A stretch of 64,000 nt of DNA from an uncultured Pseudomonadota bacterium (GCA_903884105.1 CAISDJ010000088.1:1-64000); one strand, 5' to 3'; shown: positions 34,064 through 44,550, counted from the first letter of the stretch. Notes: generated from the letters alone by a model not told the origin. Numbers and translations are program-made.

Positions 34064-35740
34064 ATGCCCCACGCCAGCACTCCCCTCATTGCAACCATCG
34101 TCATCGGCCTGAGCCTTGCGTTCGTGCTGGGTACGATTGCGGCCCGCCTCAAGCTGTCGCCGCTTGTCGGTTATCTCCTTGCAGGGGTTGTCGTCGGCCC
34201 CTTCACGCCAGGCTATGTGGCAGACGGTGCTCTCGCGACGGAGCTGGCCGAGCTCGGTGTGATCCTGCTGATGTTTGGCGTCGGGCTGCATTTTTCCTTC
34301 AAGGACCTGCTGTCGGTCCGGGCGATTGCCGTGCCGGGCGCCCTCGCGCAGATCGCGGCGGCCACGCTCATGGGCATGGGACTCGGCGCCTTGCTGGGTT
34401 GGCCGCTCTACAGCGGATTCGTGCTGGGCCTTGCCCTGTCAGTCGCGAGCACCGTGGTGCTGCTGCGTGCATTCGAAGAGCGGCGGCTCGTTGATACCGA
34501 ACGGGGACGCATTGCGGTGGGCTGGCTGATCGTCGAGGACCTCGCGATGGTGCTGGTGCTCGTGTTGCTCCCGCCGATCGGCGAGATGCTCGCGCCCGGT
34601 GCCAATGGGCAGTCGAGCGTGTCAACCGGAGACCTGCTGGCGACGCTCGGGCTCACGTTGGGCAAGGTGGCGGCTTTCGTCGTCCTGATGATCGTGGTGG
34701 GTCGCCGCGTCATCCCGTGGATCCTGCAGTACACGGTTCGCTACGGCTCGCGCGAGTTGTTCCGCCTTTCCGTGCTGGTGGTGGCGCTCGGTGTCGCGTT
34801 CGGTGCCGCGCAGCTGTTCGGCGTCTCCTTCGCGCTGGGGGCGTTCTTCGCTGGCATGGTGCTGAACGAGTCGGAGCTCGCGCATGAAGCCGCTGAGGAG
34901 TCGCTGCCGCTGCGCGACGCTTTCGCCGTGCTGTTCTTCGTGTCGGTCGGCATGCTGTTCAACCCGATGATCGTCGTCACGCAGCCGCTCGCCCTGGCAG
35001 GCGTGCTGTTCATCATCGTGGTCGGCAAGTCTGCAGTGGCCTTCCTGATCGCCGTGGCGTTCAAGCATCCGCTGTCGACCGGCTTCACCATTGCGGCGAG
35101 CCTGGCGCAGATCGGCGAGTTCTCCTTCATTCTGGCCGGCCTCGGCGTCTCACTCGGCCTGTTGCCCGAAGCCGGGCGGGACCTGGTGCTGGCCGGCGCC
35201 ATCCTGTCCATCGTGGCCAATCCCTTCATCTTCAATCTCAACGACTGGCTGCTCTCGAAGGCCGGCAAGCTGCAGGTGCCGGCGGAGCTCGCGATAGGCG
35301 ACATCGCGCAGGTCCGGCAGCGTTCCGAGCTGACGGGGCATGCCGTGGTGATCGGTTACGGGCGAGTGGGAAGCCTCGTCGTCGAGTCGTTGCAACGGTT
35401 GCAGCAGCCCTTTGTCGTCATCGAGTTTGCGGACCGCCGCGTGCAGCACCTGAGGCGCGCAGGGATAGACGCGATCATCGGCAACGCCGCCACACCCGAA
35501 CTGCTCGCGGCCGGGAATGTCGCGCATGCAAGCCGGCTGTTTGTCGCGATTCCGGATGCGTTCGAGGCCGGTCAGATCGTGGGCTTCGCGCGCAGCATGA
35601 ACCCGGCGCTCGAGATCATCGCTCGGGCGCATTCGGACGCCGAAGTGACGCACCTGAATGCCCAGGGCGCGACGATCGTCGTCATGGGCGAGCGGGAGAT
35701 TGCCCGCAGCATGATCAGCCACGCGTACGCGCCGGGTTGA
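34064..35740 (+). CDS. YbaL-like monovalent cation:proton antiporter (CPA2/Kef family)
   Basis: A 558-residue inner-membrane antiporter. About 12 hydrophobic segments cover residues 7-390, with LVGYLLAGVVVGP and FGVGLHFSFKDLL. A C-terminal TrkA-N (RCK) domain (about 425-540) has the Rossmann motif VVIGYGRVGSLVV, then IGNAATPELLAAGNVAHAS. It is expected to move K+ (or Na+) out in exchange for protons under control of the bound nucleotide. Length and domain order equal those of E. coli YbaL. The start is ATG 34064. Confidence 0.92.
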   Translation: MPHASTPLIATIVIGLSLAFVLGTIAARLKLSPLVGYLLAGVVVGPFTPGYVADGALATELAELGVILLMFGVGLHFSFKDLLSVRAIAVPGALAQIAAATLMGMGLGALLGWPLYSGFVLGLALSVASTVVLLRAFEERRLVDTERGRIAVGWLIVEDLAMVLVLVLLPPIGEMLAPGANGQSSVSTGDLLATLGLTLGKVAAFVVLMIVVGRRVIPWILQYTVRYGSRELFRLSVLVVALGVAFGAAQLFGVSFALGAFFAGMVLNESELAHEAAEESLPLRDAFAVLFFVSVGMLFNPMIVVTQPLALAGVLFIIVVGKSAVAFLIAVAFKHPLSTGFTIAASLAQIGEFSFILAGLGVSLGLLPEAGRDLVLAGAILSIVANPFIFNLNDWLLSKAGKLQVPAELAIGDIAQVRQRSELTGHAVVIGYGRVGSLVVESLQRLQQPFVVIEFADRRVQHLRRAGIDAIIGNAATPELLAAGNVAHASRLFVAIPDAFEAGQIVGFARSMNPALEIIARAHSDAEVTHLNAQGATIVVMGEREIARSMISHAYAPG

Positions 35741-35762
35741 TCCGGCGCCGTGCCGCGCGCTT

Positions 35763-36929
35763 CTACCGGAGAGTGGCTTCCCTCGCGAGCATCGCGTCGA
35801 TCGTGCGTTCGATGAACGCGCCCTGTTCGTTCACATCGACAGCAGTCGTCGGGTTCTGCGCGATGCCTTCCGCGCGCTCGAAGAACGGCACATACAGGTC
35901 CGCCTGATCGACTGCGGCGGTGAGCGTGAGGCTGGGGGTCGCGGCGAACCGCCGGTCCCAGGCGGCCCGTACGGCTTCCCAAAACACGCGAGTACGCTCG
36001 AAATACTGATCACCGGCGGTGAAGTCGTAGTCGCGAATCCGTTCATAGCGGGCGACGCCGTACTCGCGAGCGAGATAGGGCAGTGAGGCATCCAGCGTCC
36101 CGGCGGCATCAATGACGCTCTTCAGGTTGTTTTCCTCCTGCAGCCAGCCCGTGGCGATGACCGTATGCCGATTCGTGCCGATCAGCAAGTTGTAGTCCTT
36201 GCGCACCGACCACTCCCGCCGCGGCAGCGGGCGCCACGTTGCACCGCTGATCCACGTGGATGCGGCTGGTGAATGCGCCCAGCGTCCGAAGCTCTCGTAG
36301 CGTGGTGAATCGTCCACCTGGTACACGGCCTGGCTCCACATCCCCTTGGCGCGTTCCGGCGCCAGCGCGCGGCGCTGCCAGCGGTTGATGCCGGTGTACT
36401 CGACGATGTCCGGGTCCTGGTACGTCCAGTCCTGTCGCCAGTGCTTTGTCACGAAGGGCTCGGTCACCTTGCCGTCGCGCCCGACGATGCGCATCACGAG
36501 CAAGTGCTGCAGGCTGATGAACGTGCCGCGATTGGCTGCGACGTAGACATACTCCGTTCCCCACGACTGGTACGGGCGATCACGCTTCGGTTCAGCGCGA
36601 AAGTCCGCGACTTCAAGGAAGTCGAAAGCGACGCGGTAGCCTCCTGTCATCGCCAGAATCGCCCGGCGGTCGCGCTCGAAGTCGCTCAAGCCCTTTTCCT
36701 GCAGCGCCTGCCACGCCGCAGAAGGCCGGGTGTCGAGCGTCATCTGCGGGCCGCGAGTAGTGCCGCCGCGTGGACCCAGGGTCGGATCAGTCGATAGCGG
36801 CCAGGAGAAGGTATAGCGGGAGGGCGTCGGTGCGGCAGGGGCCGGCTCGGCCGCCCAACTGCGCGTTGCCGTCCCGCACGCGAGCATCACGAACAGCGAA
36901 GCGAAGACGATGCCGGGAATCCTGTTCAT
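35763..36929 (-). CDS. DUF6607 family exported protein
   Basis: A 388-residue protein with a signal peptide (to about residue 26, RSWAAE). Conserved-looking blocks: FERDRRAILAMTGGYRVAFDF, GTEYVYV, FISLQHLLVMRI, VTKHWRQDWTYQDPDIVEYT, the WSQAVYQVDDSPRYES segment and WRPLPRREWSVRKDYN. This matches the DUF6607 pattern as I remember it. The fold and role are unknown. It ends 22 bases from the convergent antiporter. Confidence 0.78.
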   Translation of the reverse strand: MNRIPGIVFASLFVMLACGTATRSWAAEPAPAAPTPSRYTFSWPLSTDPTLGPRGGTTRGPQMTLDTRPSAAWQALQEKGLSDFERDRRAILAMTGGYRVAFDFLEVADFRAEPKRDRPYQSWGTEYVYVAANRGTFISLQHLLVMRIVGRDGKVTEPFVTKHWRQDWTYQDPDIVEYTGINRWQRRALAPERAKGMWSQAVYQVDDSPRYESFGRWAHSPAASTWISGATWRPLPRREWSVRKDYNLLIGTNRHTVIATGWLQEENNLKSVIDAAGTLDASLPYLAREYGVARYERIRDYDFTAGDQYFERTRVFWEAVRAAWDRRFAATPSLTLTAAVDQADLYVPFFERAEGIAQNPTTAVDVNEQGAFIERTIDAMLAREATLR

Positions 36930-37123
36930 GAGGTCATCAGAGGTTGCTTGAGGTGCGCCAGATGTGCAGACGGGACAGGCTGCCGCGACGGACCGACGAA
37001 GCAGACTGTCGCTCTGCGGGCCGGCGACAGTATTGGTTCAGTCTTTCCGGCGGGTCAATAGCTGCGCGGAGGTGGCCACGCAGTCGGGCGTTGGGAGCCC
37101 AAGGTGGCGGGGGAGCATCCTGC

Positions 37124-38305
37124 TTACTTGCGCTCGCGAGGGGCTTCGGTCATTTGCCGGCGCGCGTTGACGGCGATATCCGGGTTGTCGGAGAAGACGC
37201 CGTCCACCCCCGCGCGCAGGAAGGCAGCAATCTCCTGTTCGAGTGCGCCGCTTGCGCTGCGCACCTCGCTCGAACGCAGGTCCCTTGGGAGAAAATCGTT
37301 CTCTCGGCGGAACGTCCACGCATGGATCTCAAGCCCTGCATGGTGCGCATCCTCGACCAGCGATGCGGGAGCGCCCAGCCGTCCCTCTTCAGTGAGCGGA
37401 ATGATCAGTTCCTTTGCCGCTCCGATGCCGCGGGCGTAGGTGGCGATGTCGCGCAACCCGCGCTCGGTGATCATGTCGGCATAGGTGCGCGGGTCGCCGG
37501 CGGCGACGAAGTCGAAAGGCGCACCCGTGTCGTCGATCAGCTGGGAAAGACGCACGCGGGTCATCTGCCTCAGCATGCGCAGGTTCGCGGTTTCGAAGGA
37601 CTGCACGTAAACCGGGGCTTCCGCGCTGTCGAGGCCCTCGCGACGGAGCACGGCCACCAGCGTCTCCTCGATGGGTTTGCCGATCCCGCGAAAGTAGCTT
37701 GAGTGCTTGATCTCGATGTAGACGCCGATCGGGCGCGGCGCTGCGGCTCCCCGTGCGACCGTGGCGGCGAGCCGCTTCTCGTTGGTCGACCGCACCAGCG
37801 CAATGATTTCAGTGAGCGTCGGCACCGCGAACTGGCCATCGAATGCCGTGTTGCCTGCGCGCAGTCGCGGCAGCCGCTCGACGGCACGCAGCGTCTTCAG
37901 TTCCGCCAGCGTGAAGTCCTCGGTAAACCAGTCGGTGATTTCCTGGCCATCGACGGTCTTCGTGGTTTTCCGGTTCGCGAACTCAGCGTGCCGGGCGACG
38001 TCTGTCGTCGTGCCGATCGCGTTTTCATGTCGTGCGACCAGCGCGCCGTCCGCGGTGACCACCACATCCGGTTCGACATAGTCCGCCCCTTGCTCGATGG
38101 CGAGGGCATAGGCTGACAGCGTATGTTCAGGCCGGTAGCCGCTGGCCCCGCGGTGCCCAATGACAATGGCACGCGGCGCAAGCGCGGCGCTCGCGACGTC
38201 ATCCGATGGCGTTCCTGGCTGGGTCGCGCACGCGCTCATGGCCAGACCCAGCAGCGTGACTGCCGCAGTCCGCAGGCAGGGCGCCAATCGCGTATGAGTA
38301 GACAT
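37124..38305 (-). CDS. Glycerophosphodiester phosphodiesterase lipoprotein
   Basis: A 393-residue periplasmic GlpQ-like enzyme that would hydrolyse deacylated phospholipids to glycerol-3-phosphate and an alcohol. The signal ends in a lipobox (LAMSAC, near residue 23). Catalytic GDPD motifs: IVIGHRGASGYRPEHTLSAY, GADYVEPDVVVTADGALVARHE and a late C-terminal GVFSDNPDIAV. The chain is longer than the GDPD core and retains the small EDFTLAELKTLRAV insertion of GlpQ types. ATG 38305 is chosen because the preceding 78 codons show no signal or similarity. Confidence 0.92.
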   Translation of the reverse strand: MSTHTRLAPCLRTAAVTLLGLAMSACATQPGTPSDDVASAALAPRAIVIGHRGASGYRPEHTLSAYALAIEQGADYVEPDVVVTADGALVARHENAIGTTTDVARHAEFANRKTTKTVDGQEITDWFTEDFTLAELKTLRAVERLPRLRAGNTAFDGQFAVPTLTEIIALVRSTNEKRLAATVARGAAAPRPIGVYIEIKHSSYFRGIGKPIEETLVAVLRREGLDSAEAPVYVQSFETANLRMLRQMTRVRLSQLIDDTGAPFDFVAAGDPRTYADMITERGLRDIATYARGIGAAKELIIPLTEEGRLGAPASLVEDAHHAGLEIHAWTFRRENDFLPRDLRSSEVRSASGALEQEIAAFLRAGVDGVFSDNPDIAVNARRQMTEAPRERK

Positions 38306-38532
38306 CTGTATGTGCTCCGGCACGGCAGGATCCGATCCAGCGAAGGGCAGTGTGACGCTGCATTGTTGCACTGTGAAGGCACGGCGCATGCGTGAGTCAC
38401 TCACGCCTTCTTCACAATTCACGGCACGTTCAACTGCGCAGCATGAGTGACGATGGAATGGCCGTTTGCTACGCTCCCGGCCCCGGGAGACATCGCGCGA
38501 CCCCAACAGTGTTCCTTCAGGAGAGAGTCGAG

Positions 38533-39504
38533 ATGACAAGCAAATACGGATTCATGGCAGGTGCGATCGCACTGGTGTTGGCGGGATGCGGCGGTTCCAA
38601 AGCGCCGGAGGCAGCAGCCCCCGCTGCCGCGCCTGCGATCGAGCTGCCTGCCAGCATCACGATCAACACGCCCGGGCTCTCTCCCGAAGGCATCGAATAC
38701 GACACGAAGCACAACCGCTTCCTCGTCGGTTCGATCACTCAGGGCACGGTGTTCGTGGTAGGTAACGACGGCACGCTGACGCCCTTCATCCAGGACCCCG
38801 ACCTGAAGTCGAGCGTCGGTATCGAAGTCGATGAAGAGCGCAATCGCCTGCTGGTCGCAAACTCCGATGCGGCTGCGTTCGGCGGGCAGGTCCCTGGCCA
38901 GGCCAAGCTGGGCGTGTACGACCTCGACACGGGCATGAGAATCGCGATGGTCGATCTCGGCGCGCTAGGACCCGAAGGCGCCAAGGCACATTTTGCCAAC
39001 GACATGACCGTCGGCAAGGACGGCTCCGTCTATGTCACCGATTCGTTGGCCCGCGTGGTATTCAAGGTGGATCCGACTTACACCCCGTCGGTCTTCCTGC
39101 CGAACGGTTTCGCCAACAAGAAGGACCACGTACTGAACGGCATCGTGTATCACCCGTCCGGCTTCCTGCTGGTCGGTGAATCGGTCGAGGGAAAACTGTT
39201 CGCCGTCTCCGAGAACGATGCGAACGACATCAGCGAAGTGACGCTGCCCGCACCCGTCAAGGGCGTTGACGGACTCGTATGGGCCGCCAACGGCGATTTG
39301 CTGGTCGTGCGCAATGACGACTCGACCCGCGTCGTGGCACTGCGGACCGAAGACGACTGGAAGTCGGCTGTTGTAGCCGGTACAGGTGTCTTCACGGGTC
39401 AAGCAACCACAGGGGCCGTTGCGGGTGATGCCGTGTTTGTCGTGCACCCGATGATGGGCGATGCAACCGTGGCGCCGAGCATCGAGCGTGTCACGATCCA
39501 GTAG
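38533..39504 (+). CDS. SMP-30/beta-propeller-like lipoprotein
   Basis: A 323-residue lipoprotein (signal with LVLAGC). The mature part looks like a six-bladed SMP-30/gluconolactonase-like propeller: SPEGIEYDTKHNRFLVGSI, VGIEVDEERNRLLVANSD, ANDMTVGKDGSVYVTDSLA and GLVWAANGDLLVVRND. Such proteins bind calcium and act as lactonases or strictosidine-synthase-like enzymes; no active site is assigned. ATG 38533 follows GAGAGAGTCGAG. Confidence 0.82.
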   Translation: MTSKYGFMAGAIALVLAGCGGSKAPEAAAPAAAPAIELPASITINTPGLSPEGIEYDTKHNRFLVGSITQGTVFVVGNDGTLTPFIQDPDLKSSVGIEVDEERNRLLVANSDAAAFGGQVPGQAKLGVYDLDTGMRIAMVDLGALGPEGAKAHFANDMTVGKDGSVYVTDSLARVVFKVDPTYTPSVFLPNGFANKKDHVLNGIVYHPSGFLLVGESVEGKLFAVSENDANDISEVTLPAPVKGVDGLVWAANGDLLVVRNDDSTRVVALRTEDDWKSAVVAGTGVFTGQATTGAVAGDAVFVVHPMMGDATVAPSIERVTIQ

Positions 39505-39702
39505 TGGAGTCGCGGGTCTGCCTGCAGGAGATCCAGGCCGCAGGGCTGGGTTCGCTGTCGCGACCCAGCCTGTTTCTTGTCGCGAGTTCATCCATCGTTC
39601 CGGGGAATCGGCGCGATTGGCAGGATCAATTTGCGAGCCGCGGGCCGTGCAACGTAGGATCGAGCCGTAGTCGAGTGGCAGGCAGCATGCACGGAGAGCA
39701 CC

Positions 39703-40173
39703 ATGGACATCGATATCGGGATCAAGAAGAAGGACCGCGAAGCCATTGCGGAGGGCTTGTCGCGGTTGCTGGCAGACACGTACACGCTGTACCTCAAGAC
39801 CCACAATTTCCACTGGAACGTGCAGGGTCCGATGTTCCAGACGCTGCACCTCATGTTCGAGACGCAGTACACCGAGCTCGCGCTGGCGGTTGACCTGATT
39901 GCGGAGCGTATCCGGTCCTTGGGCTTCCCCGCCCCCGGAACCTACCAGCAGTTTGCTGCGCTGTCCTCGATCAAGGAAACGGACGGCGTGCCGAATGCGA
40001 CGACGATGATCAGGCTGCTGGTCGCGGGCCAGGAGGCGGTAGCCAGGACGGCGCGCTCCGTGTTCCCCGTGGTTGACAAGGCCAGCGACGAGCCGACGGC
40101 CGATCTGCTGACGCAGCGCATGCAGGTGCATGAAAAGACAGCATGGATGCTGCGCAGCTTGTTGGAGAAATAA
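39703..40173 (+). CDS. dps: Dps-family DNA-protection ferritin
   Basis: A 156-residue Dps protein that forms a 12-mer, stores iron and protects DNA under starvation or oxidative stress. The ferroxidase-centre pattern [19 protein letters not shown] (His, then downstream Glu/Asp in FETQYTELA) is clear. The start is ATG 39703 with a GGAGAGCACC ribosome site. Confidence 0.93.
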   Translation: MDIDIGIKKKDREAIAEGLSRLLADTYTLYLKTHNFHWNVQGPMFQTLHLMFETQYTELALAVDLIAERIRSLGFPAPGTYQQFAALSSIKETDGVPNATTMIRLLVAGQEAVARTARSVFPVVDKASDEPTADLLTQRMQVHEKTAWMLRSLLEK

Positions 40174-40361
40174 CCTGGGCGTTCGCAGAACCGGCTTTGC
40201 ACGGCTCTGACCGCCGCGCGACCCCCTTCCGACCAACGGTCACATTCTGGCAATCGCACGGTCACTCTGCTGCAATGCAGTGAGGCTAGCTTAGCTCCCG
40301 GTGTCATTTCTGCAACACGGACCCAATTGGGCCTGTTTGCTAGGCTATACGGGAGTCTCTT

Positions 40362-42623
40362 ATGCGCTACACGAAAAACGTCCTGGCAAGCCAGCGGCGT
40401 TCGCCGCTGGTCCTCACGATTGCAGCCCTGCTGGCAACCGGAGCCGCCCACGCCCAGCAATCAAGCCCGGCTGCTAGCGATGATCTACAGGAGATCGTGG
40501 TTTTCGGTCGCGGTGAATCGCGCCAGGTGCAAACGATCGGCGAGACGCAGCTTGAACAGCTGACGCCCGGAACCAGCCCGATCAAGGCCATCGAGAAGCT
40601 TCCCGGCGTGAACTTCCAGTCAGCAGACCCCTATGGTGCCTATGAATGGTCGACCCGCATCACCGTCCGTGGATTCAACCAGAACCAGATGGGATTCACG
40701 CTGGATGGCGTTCCTCTTGGGGACATGTCGTATGGTAACCATAACGGCTTGCATGTCAGCCGTGCCGTCTCCTCCGAGAACGTGGCGGGAGTGGCTCTTT
40801 CCCAGGGAACCGGTGCGCTCGCGACCGCTTCGACCAGCAACCTCGGTGGCACTCTTGAGTTCACGTCCGCGGACCCTGGCCGCGCACTGGGCGTTCGCGC
40901 CGCTGTGACGGGTGGCAGCGACAGCACCCAGCGCGGCTTCCTGCGCTTCGACAGTGGCGAGTTTGCGGCCGGCACGCGCCTGTTTGCCAGCTACACGAAT
41001 CAGGAAGCGGATAAGTGGAAGGGCGGTGGCGTCCAGAAGCAGGAGCAGATCAATTTCAAGATCGTGCAACCGCTTGGCGCGGCGACCCTGACCGGGTACT
41101 ACGCCTCCTCTGATCGCGCGGAACAGGACTACCAGGATCTGTCCCTCGACATGATCCGGCGCCGCGGCTACGAAAATGACAATTTCTTCCCGGACTGGGC
41201 TGGTGCCATTGCGGCAGCCAATGCCTGCGCGGCCGCTGCGTTCAATGCTCCCATCTGCGACGACCAGTACTGGAATGGTTCGGGACTGCGCAAGGATGAC
41301 CTCGCGTATGTGTCGCTGGCGCTGCCATTCAGTGACACGCTGTCGTGGGACACCACTGCCTACCTGCACCAGAATGAGGGACAGGGGCTCTGGGGTACGC
41401 CCTACACGCCCACTCCTGGCGGCGCACCGCTGACTGTGCGGACGACCGAGTACGACATCGAGCGCAATGGCCTCACGACCGCACTGACATGGACGGCGGG
41501 CAGCCACGAAGTCAACGGTGGCGTCTGGTACGAGGACAACGATTTCAACCAGGCGCGTCGCTTCTACGGTGAGCCGAGCGCCGCTGCGCCAAGCCGCCCG
41601 GTCCTTGACTTCCAGAGCAACCCGCTCTTCACGCAATGGCAGTACGCGTTCAACACCAGGACGCTGCAGTGGCACCTGCAGGACACGTGGAGCGTGAGCG
41701 ACGCCCTGTCGCTCAACTTCGGCTTCAAGTCAGCCGTGGTCAAGAACGAGGCCACGCCAGTGCTCGTCGCGAGTTCGAGCGTCAACCGGTTCAGCCAGAT
41801 CGAATCGAAGGAATCCTTCCTGCCACAGGTCGGTTTCGCCTACAGCCTGTCCGGCGGAAATGAGCTCTTCGGGGGCTATTCGGAGAACATGCGGGCATTC
41901 GTGTCGGCCGCGACTGCGGGCCCGTTTGGCACGACCCAGGCCGGCTTCAATGCCATCAGTGACACGCTGCAACCGGAAACCTCGAAGACACTCGAACTGG
42001 GCTGGCGCTTCCGCAATGCTGCACTCCAGGGCGTGGTGTCCGCTTACCTGGTGCAGTTCGATGACCGTCTCCTTTCGATCTCGCTCGGGGCCGGCATTGT
42101 TGGTGCCCCCGCCGCGCTGGCGAATGTGGGCAAGGTGGAATCCATCGGTATCGAAACCGGATTGCTCTGGCAGTTTGCCGATCGCTGGAGCCTCTTCGGG
42201 AGCTACAGCTACAACGACTCGCAGTACAAGGACGATGTCGTCAGCGGCACCGGAGCGATCACGCGGACCGGTGGCAAGCAGGTGGTGGACGCGCCGGAGA
42301 ACATGCTCAAGGCTGAGTTGGGGTACGACAGCGGCACTCTGTTCGGCAAGCTCGGGCTCGACTTCGTCGACGATCGCTATTTCAGCTATCTCAACGACCA
42401 GTCGGTTGACTCGCGCACGCTGCTCGACTTGTCACTCGGGTATCGGTTCCGGCAGTTCCCGGTCTTCAAGGAACTCACGGCCCAGTTGAACGTGGCGAAT
42501 CTGATGGACGAACAGTACATCTCGACGATCGGTTCGAATGGCTTCGGCAACAGCGGTGACTCGCAGACGCTGCTGACGGGCGCGCCGCGGCAATACTTCT
42601 TCACGCTGAACGCGCGGTTCTGA
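40362..42623 (+). CDS. TonB-dependent outer-membrane receptor
   Basis: A 753-residue receptor. It has a signal peptide (to about residue 31, AAHAQQ) and a TonB-box-like DLQEIVVFGRG. The plug contains TSPIKAIEKLPGVNFQSADP, then FNQNQMGFTLDGVPLGDM. The beta-barrel ends in a terminal phenylalanine (ARF). The gene lies two bases before a PhoD-like phosphoesterase gene, suggesting uptake of a phosphorylated compound (inference). It is preceded by a 188-base region likely to carry its promoter. Confidence 0.92.
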   Translation: MRYTKNVLASQRRSPLVLTIAALLATGAAHAQQSSPAASDDLQEIVVFGRGESRQVQTIGETQLEQLTPGTSPIKAIEKLPGVNFQSADPYGAYEWSTRITVRGFNQNQMGFTLDGVPLGDMSYGNHNGLHVSRAVSSENVAGVALSQGTGALATASTSNLGGTLEFTSADPGRALGVRAAVTGGSDSTQRGFLRFDSGEFAAGTRLFASYTNQEADKWKGGGVQKQEQINFKIVQPLGAATLTGYYASSDRAEQDYQDLSLDMIRRRGYENDNFFPDWAGAIAAANACAAAAFNAPICDDQYWNGSGLRKDDLAYVSLALPFSDTLSWDTTAYLHQNEGQGLWGTPYTPTPGGAPLTVRTTEYDIERNGLTTALTWTAGSHEVNGGVWYEDNDFNQARRFYGEPSAAAPSRPVLDFQSNPLFTQWQYAFNTRTLQWHLQDTWSVSDALSLNFGFKSAVVKNEATPVLVASSSVNRFSQIESKESFLPQVGFAYSLSGGNELFGGYSENMRAFVSAATAGPFGTTQAGFNAISDTLQPETSKTLELGWRFRNAALQGVVSAYLVQFDDRLLSISLGAGIVGAPAALANVGKVESIGIETGLLWQFADRWSLFGSYSYNDSQYKDDVVSGTGAITRTGGKQVVDAPENMLKAELGYDSGTLFGKLGLDFVDDRYFSYLNDQSVDSRTLLDLSLGYRFRQFPVFKELTAQLNVANLMDEQYISTIGSNGFGNSGDSQTLLTGAPRQYFFTLNARF

Positions 42624-42625
42624 CC

Positions 42626-43774
42626 TTGGCGGGCCACGATCCGGAACGCCGCGAGTGGGTGCGGCGGTCCCTGCTTCTTGCAGGGGCCGCCGCCACCGGC
42701 ATTCTGCCGCGGCTGGCGCCAGCCGCCGAGGCGGCGTCGCTCGTGTCCGACCCACATCGGGCGCAGGGCGCCACACTGACCCGGATCGCCTTCGGATCCT
42801 GCGCCAAGGAGTCGAAGGAGCAACCCATCTGGGAGGCGATCCTGGCGCGCAAGCCCGAGCTGTTCCTGTTTCTTGGCGACAACATTTACGGTGATACCCG
42901 TGACATGGCGGTGCTGCGCGAGAAGTACGGACAACTCGCCGCCAAGCCGGGATTCCAGAAACTGAAGGCAACGACGCCCCTGGTCGCGATCTGGGATGAT
43001 CATGACTTCGGCGAGAATGATGCGGGAGGCGACTATCCGATGAAGGCGGAGTCGCGACAGTTGTTTCTGGAATTCTGGGGCGAGCCAGCAAATTCTCCAC
43101 GGCGCGACCGTGACGGCGTTTACGCAGCGTATGTATTCGGCCCACGAGGCAAGCGGGTGCAGGTCATCATGCCCGACCTGCGCTATAACCGGACCCCGAT
43201 CCTGCCGGTCGATCTCGCCGGGGCAAAGTACGAAGACTGGGCGAGGCAAAAGGCTGACGCTGACCAGCCGGTACCCGGACCCTACGCACGCAATCCGGAC
43301 CCCTCGGCGACCATGTTGGGCGAGCGGCAATGGCAGTGGCTCGAGCAGCAGCTGCGCGTCCCCGCCGACGTGCGGATATTCGCATCGAGTCTGCAGGTCC
43401 TTGCAGATCCTCCCGGCTGGGAAGCCTGGATCAACTATGCTCGTGACCACCAGAGGCTGGTCGAGCTCCTGCGCCGCACTCAGGCCAGTGGCGTGATCTT
43501 CATCAGCGGCGACACCCACTACGCAGAGTTGTCCCACTACGACTTGAATGTTCCCTACCCGCTATGGGATCTCACTTCCAGCGGGCTTACGGAAGTCTGG
43601 CCGGTCGTTCCGCCCAACGCCAACCGTGTCGGGCAGGTCCTCAGGGAACCCAACTTTGGCTGGATCGAGATCGACTGGAGTGGCCGCGATCCGCGAATCG
43701 TTCTGCAGGCGCTCGACATCGACGGCAAGGTACGGATGGAGCAGGAACTGAGGCGCTCGCACCTCGCCATCTGA
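42626..43774 (+). CDS. PhoD-like alkaline phosphatase/phosphodiesterase, exported
   Basis: A 382-residue metallophosphoesterase. The N-terminus is Tat-like (EWVRRSLLLAGAAATG). Motifs include IAFGSCAKESKEQPIW, the metal-binding LFLFLGDNIYGD, the IWDDHDFGENDAG block, and ISGDTHYAELSHYD. It would release phosphate from an ester at the cell surface or in the periplasm. The start is TTG 42626, two bases after the TonB-receptor stop, so the two are translationally linked. Confidence 0.9.
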   Translation: MAGHDPERREWVRRSLLLAGAAATGILPRLAPAAEAASLVSDPHRAQGATLTRIAFGSCAKESKEQPIWEAILARKPELFLFLGDNIYGDTRDMAVLREKYGQLAAKPGFQKLKATTPLVAIWDDHDFGENDAGGDYPMKAESRQLFLEFWGEPANSPRRDRDGVYAAYVFGPRGKRVQVIMPDLRYNRTPILPVDLAGAKYEDWARQKADADQPVPGPYARNPDPSATMLGERQWQWLEQQLRVPADVRIFASSLQVLADPPGWEAWINYARDHQRLVELLRRTQASGVIFISGDTHYAELSHYDLNVPYPLWDLTSSGLTEVWPVVPPNANRVGQVLREPNFGWIEIDWSGRDPRIVLQALDIDGKVRMEQELRRSHLAI

Positions 43775-43786
43775 CGCAGGCGATCT

Positions 43787-44509
43787 TCACACCAGCGTGT
43801 GGAAGACCTTCTGCACGTCCTCATCTTGTTCGAGCTTGTCGATCAGCGTCAGGACTTCGGTGGCCTGCTCTTCGGGCAGTTCGGTCGGCGTCAGGCACAC
43901 ATACTCCTGCTCGGACGACAGCGGCGTGATGCCGCGATCTTCAAGCGCCTTCTGCAGCGGGCCGAAATCGCCAAAGGCGCAGCGGATGACGATCTGTGGC
44001 TCGCCCTTCTCGTCGGTGCTCTCGCCCATCTCCTCGAGGCCGTGGTCGATCAGGTACAGCTCGAGGTCGTCGCTGTCGATGCCGTCCGGCTTCAGGCGGA
44101 ACACGCCCATCTTCTTGAACAGGAAGCTGACGCTGCCCGTGCTACCCATGTTGCCGCCGTGATTCGAGAAGATGTTGCGGATATTGCCGACGGTGCGCGT
44201 CGGGTTGTCGGTGGCGGCGTCCACGAGGACGGCCACGCCATGCGGCGCATAGCCTTCGTACACGACCTCGTGGTAGTTCTCGGCTTCCTTGCCGGAGGCC
44301 CGCTTGATGGCAGCTTCCACCTTGTCCTTCGGCATGTTGAGCGCGCGCGAGTTCTGGATCACGCGCCTCAAGGTCGAGTTCGAGTTCGGGTCGTTGCCGC
44401 CCGATTTCACCGCGATCGCGATTTCCTTGGAGATGCGCGCGAACTGCTTCGCCATCTTGTTCCAGCGGGCGAACATCACGTGCTTGCGAGTTTCGAATAT
44501 GCGTCCCAT
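43787..44509 (-). CDS. YebC/PmpR-family protein
   Basis: A 240-residue YebC-family protein ([20 protein letters not shown] ... [18 protein letters not shown]). It was long called a transcription regulator and is now linked to relief of ribosome stalling. Family hallmarks include the [20 protein letters not shown] block and [12 protein letters not shown] 44509 is chosen; the frame opens further upstream but that part has no family similarity. It follows nnrU by 41 bases on the same strand. Confidence 0.95.
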   Translation of the reverse strand: MGRIFETRKHVMFARWNKMAKQFARISKEIAIAVKSGGNDPNSNSTLRRVIQNSRALNMPKDKVEAAIKRASGKEAENYHEVVYEGYAPHGVAVLVDAATDNPTRTVGNIRNIFSNHGGNMGSTGSVSFLFKKMGVFRLKPDGIDSDDLELYLIDHGLEEMGESTDEKGEPQIVIRCAFGDFGPLQKALEDRGITPLSSEQEYVCLTPTELPEEQATEVLTLIDKLEQDEDVQKVFHTLV

Positions 44510-44550
44510 GACTGTTCTCTTTGGGGCTGTTTCCGTTTCTGGATCGGGGA

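Noticed and set aside
36944-37702. A 252-codon plus-strand frame
   Set aside because: Mostly antisense to the glycerophosphodiesterase gene, without motifs or a ribosome site.
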